Positions 62,177-64,000 of a stretch of 64,000 bases of DNA are shown here, in pieces. Every line of letters starts with the position of its first letter. The stretch's first letter is position 1. The DNA is taken from NCBI RefSeq assembly GCF_004138285.1, contig NZ_SCFN01000003.1:186001-250000 (forward strand), written 5' to 3'. This stretch comes from Gottfriedia acidiceleris (lineage in GTDB: Bacteria; Bacillota; Bacilli; Bacillales; Bacillaceae_G). Under the pieces are notes generated by a model. That model was not told the origin of the DNA. It saw only the letters and a program-made list of their open reading frames with translations, and did not search any database. Position numbers and translations under genes: made by a program.

Positions 62177-62208
62177 AAAAAATCGTCATTTCTAAAAATG
62201 ACGATTTT
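62177..62208 (-). terminator. hisC terminator
   Basis: AAAATCGTCATTT pairs with AAATGACGATTTT, followed by TTGTTTTG on the minus strand. Confidence 0.85.
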
Positions 62209-62216
62209 CCAATTAA

Positions 62217-63299
62217 TTAGATTGTAGAAGTATTTTTCGTTAATGCTGGCTTCAAATGTAAGATTAGTCCTTCATTTTCAGCAGCAGTTCCGATTGTAAT
62301 TCGAATTCCATTAGGGAATGCACGGATAATGTATCCTTTTGATTCTAGATCTTTAAAGATTTCTTGACTGTTTTCAAGTGGAACAAATATAAAGTTTGCT
62401 TGAGATGGATAGTATTCGATTCCATAACTGTTGAAAAACTCTTCGTATTGATCCATGCCTTTTTTATTTTGTTCAACACAGTTTTTAATAAAGACTTGGT
62501 CTTCAAGTGCTGCTATTGCTGCTACTTGAGATAGCATTGAAGTGTTGAATGGTAGTCTAGCAATATTTAATTCTTGAATTAATTTGCTATTTGCGATACC
62601 ATAACCGATTCGGAATGATGCTAGGCCGTATGCTTTTGAAAATGTTCTTAAAACGATTAGATTTTCAAATTTATTTAGTAATGAGATTGTATCAGGGAAA
62701 TCTGATGCTGATACATATTCAACGTAAGCTTCGTCAACAACTACAAAAGTATTACTTGGTACTTTTTCTAAAAACTCGACTAATTTGCGGCTTCCAATAT
62801 ATGTACCTGTTGGGTTATTTGGATTACAAATCCAAACAATTTTAGTATTCGCATCTACTTGTGCAAGCATAGCATCTAAATCGTGTACACCGTTAACTAA
62901 AGGAACAGGTCTTACTTCAGCTCCTTCAATAACTGCGTGATGAGCATATTGTGAAAAAGTTTGAGATGCTTGTACAATATTATGTTCCTTCGTTAGTAAC
63001 GCTCGACTAATCATTTGAATAACTTCGTCAGCACCACTTCCGAATATTAATTGATCTGGCTGTATATTTAAGAAATTTGCTAGTTTATTACTAATTTCTT
63101 CTGTCGCTCCATCTGGATAAATCGCAAACTTACTTACTACATTACGTAGTTCTTCAAAAACTTTAGGAGAACATCCGAATGGATTTTCATTTGATGCAAG
63201 TTTTACTACTTTGTCTAGACCATATTCACGCATGACTACTTCACTTGGTTTTCCTGGTGTGTATGCTTGAAGAGTCAAAATTTGTGGTTTCACGTACAT
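62217..63299 (-). CDS. hisC: Histidinol-phosphate aminotransferase
   Basis: 360 residues of the class II PLP aminotransferases. N-terminal LASNENPFGCSPKV, Asp/Tyr of the PLP site in WICNPNNPTGT and VVDEAYVEY, Schiff-base Lys in TFSKAYGLASFRIGYG near 222. It converts imidazole acetol phosphate to histidinol phosphate and probably also works on aromatic amino acids. It lies 10 kb from the his operon and has its own terminator. Confidence 0.95.
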   Translation of the reverse strand: MYVKPQILTLQAYTPGKPSEVVMREYGLDKVVKLASNENPFGCSPKVFEELRNVVSKFAIYPDGATEEISNKLANFLNIQPDQLIFGSGADEVIQMISRALLTKEHNIVQASQTFSQYAHHAVIEGAEVRPVPLVNGVHDLDAMLAQVDANTKIVWICNPNNPTGTYIGSRKLVEFLEKVPSNTFVVVDEAYVEYVSASDFPDTISLLNKFENLIVLRTFSKAYGLASFRIGYGIANSKLIQELNIARLPFNTSMLSQVAAIAALEDQVFIKNCVEQNKKGMDQYEEFFNSYGIEYYPSQANFIFVPLENSQEIFKDLESKGYIIRAFPNGIRITIGTAAENEGLILHLKPALTKNTSTI

Positions 63300-63454
63300 G
63301 CTAATTTCTCCTTTTATTCAAAGTTTTGTATAATGTTGTCAGTTTATCATATTATTAAGCTGTTAATCTAGTACTATTTTCAAGAATATTTCAAATTATC
63401 TAGTTCCATATTGCCTGCGTTATCTTGAAAATAGCTTGTTTCAAATTCAAATAA

Positions 63455-63482
63455 AAAGTAGAATCAAAAGACTCTACTTTTC
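63455..63482 (-). terminator. Terminator overlapping the end of the dioxygenase gene
   Basis: AAAAGTAGAGTC (containing the TAG stop codon) pairs with TTCTACTTTT, and T-rich sequence follows on the minus strand. Confidence 0.75.
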
Positions 63483-64000
63483 AATCCAACTACCCATATA
63501 AGCTGGATCTTCATATTGATGTGCTTCTTTTACTACGTAAAGTGGTCTAAATGTATCTATCATAACTGCTAGTTCTAATGTTTCTTTCTTTCCAATACTA
63601 CCTTCAGTTTTACCTGGATGTGGTCCATGTGGAATACCTGATGGATGTAAAGTAATAGATTCTTGTTCGATTCCTTTTCTACTCATAAAGTTTCCTTCTA
63701 CGTAGTAAAGGACTTCATCACTGTTTACATTACTGTGTACATATGGTGCTGGAATTGCTTCTGGATGGTAATCATACATCCTTGGAACAAATGAGCACAC
63801 TACAAAATTATGACCTTCGAATGTTTGATGTACTGGTGGTGGCTGATGAATTCTTCCTGTAATCGGTTCGAAATCTTCAATATTAAATGCCCATGGATAT
63901 AAATACCCATCCCAACCTACTACATCAAATGGATGATGTGTTAAGACATGTTTGTAAAGGTTCCCTCTTGCTCTAGTTAGAACAGTAAATTCACCTTTTT
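63474..64000 (-). CDS. hmgA: Homogentisate 1,2-dioxygenase (5' end outside window)
   Basis: The last 175 or so residues, including HHPFDVVGWDGYLYPWAFNIEDFEP, GRIHQPPPVHQTFEGHNFVVCSFVPRMYDYHPEAIPAPYVHSNVNSDEVLYYV and HPSGIPHGPHPG. These are the Fe(II)-binding His/Glu region of homogentisate dioxygenases, which open the ring in tyrosine and phenylalanine breakdown. The frame is open to the window edge, so internal ATGs are not starts. Confidence 0.92.
   Translation of the reverse strand, partial: KGEFTVLTRARGNLYKHVLTHHPFDVVGWDGYLYPWAFNIEDFEPITGRIHQPPPVHQTFEGHNFVVCSFVPRMYDYHPEAIPAPYVHSNVNSDEVLYYVEGNFMSRKGIEQESITLHPSGIPHGPHPGKTEGSIGKKETLELAVMIDTFRPLYVVKEAHQYEDPAYMGSWIEK

Noticed and set aside
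1-64000. CRISPR arrays, tRNA or rRNA genes, intact transposases, phage modules
   Set aside because: No regularly spaced repeats, no tRNA-like cloverleaf with conserved TTCGA loop, no rRNA blocks and no transposase or phage structural motifs were recognised.

Overview
The window is chromosomal DNA of a low-GC, spore-former-like Bacillaceae (Bacillus sensu lato). The evidence is the AT-rich composition, strong AGGAGG-type Shine-Dalgarno (SD) sequences, frequent TTG and GTG starts, a short HisG paired with HisZ, a gntR-gntK-gntP operon behind a B. subtilis-type GntR operator, an SR1P-type small protein gene and B12-controlled metE. No rRNA, tRNA, CRISPR array, intact transposase or prophage was seen.

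Layout. 1-1516: start of an ABC exporter behind an elaborate RNA leader (leader peptide plus three hairpins). 1549-6443: GH13 alpha-glucosidase with a cre site, secreted L,D-transpeptidase, M42 peptidase, membrane protein. 6.5-17.7 kb: mixed housekeeping and accessory genes (UPF0158, FAD monooxygenase, anchored GH5 hydrolase, SR1-like RNA, Nudix, VOC, sugar-dehydrogenase-like propeller, frameshifted ynfA, MaoC-like protein, aldehyde dehydrogenase, YitT). 17.9-28.5 kb: ABC-F ATPase behind a terminator, thioesterase, metE with a cobalamin riboswitch, two amino-acid transporters, TauE/SafE exporter divergent from a TrmB-type regulator. 28.6-30.7 kb: MATE pump and MarR regulator sharing a repeated palindromic operator. 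31.1-34.8 kb: gluconate operon. 35-44.9 kb: sedolisin, TPR-dynamin GTPase, small basic hydrophilic proteins, acetyltransferases, frameshifted DUF4288 gene, DinB protein. 44.9-45.75 kb: repeat-rich gap. 45.76-52.96 kb: complete histidine operon hisZGDBHAF-IE-J, preceded by a leader peptide with three consecutive His codons and a terminator, i.e. a translation-coupled attenuator instead of the T-box usual in Gram-positives. 53-57.7 kb: small membrane protein, ArsR-type regulator divergent from a flavin reductase-like protein, lipoprotein, degraded gene, aldo/keto reductase plus SRPBCC pair. 58.1-60.6 kb: a visibly GC-richer cassette (WYL regulator plus two paralogous GyrI-like binding proteins), probably acquired. 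60.7-64 kb: lipoprotein, membrane protein, hisC and the 3' part of homogentisate dioxygenase.

Much of the interest is regulatory. RNA-based control appears at four loci (ABC exporter, ABC-F, metE, his) and DNA operators are clear at gnt and MarR/MATE. Two families of dispersed, hairpin-forming repeats occupy intergenic regions. Positions, ORFs, motifs and base pairings were read by eye; family names come from recognised motifs, without any database search.
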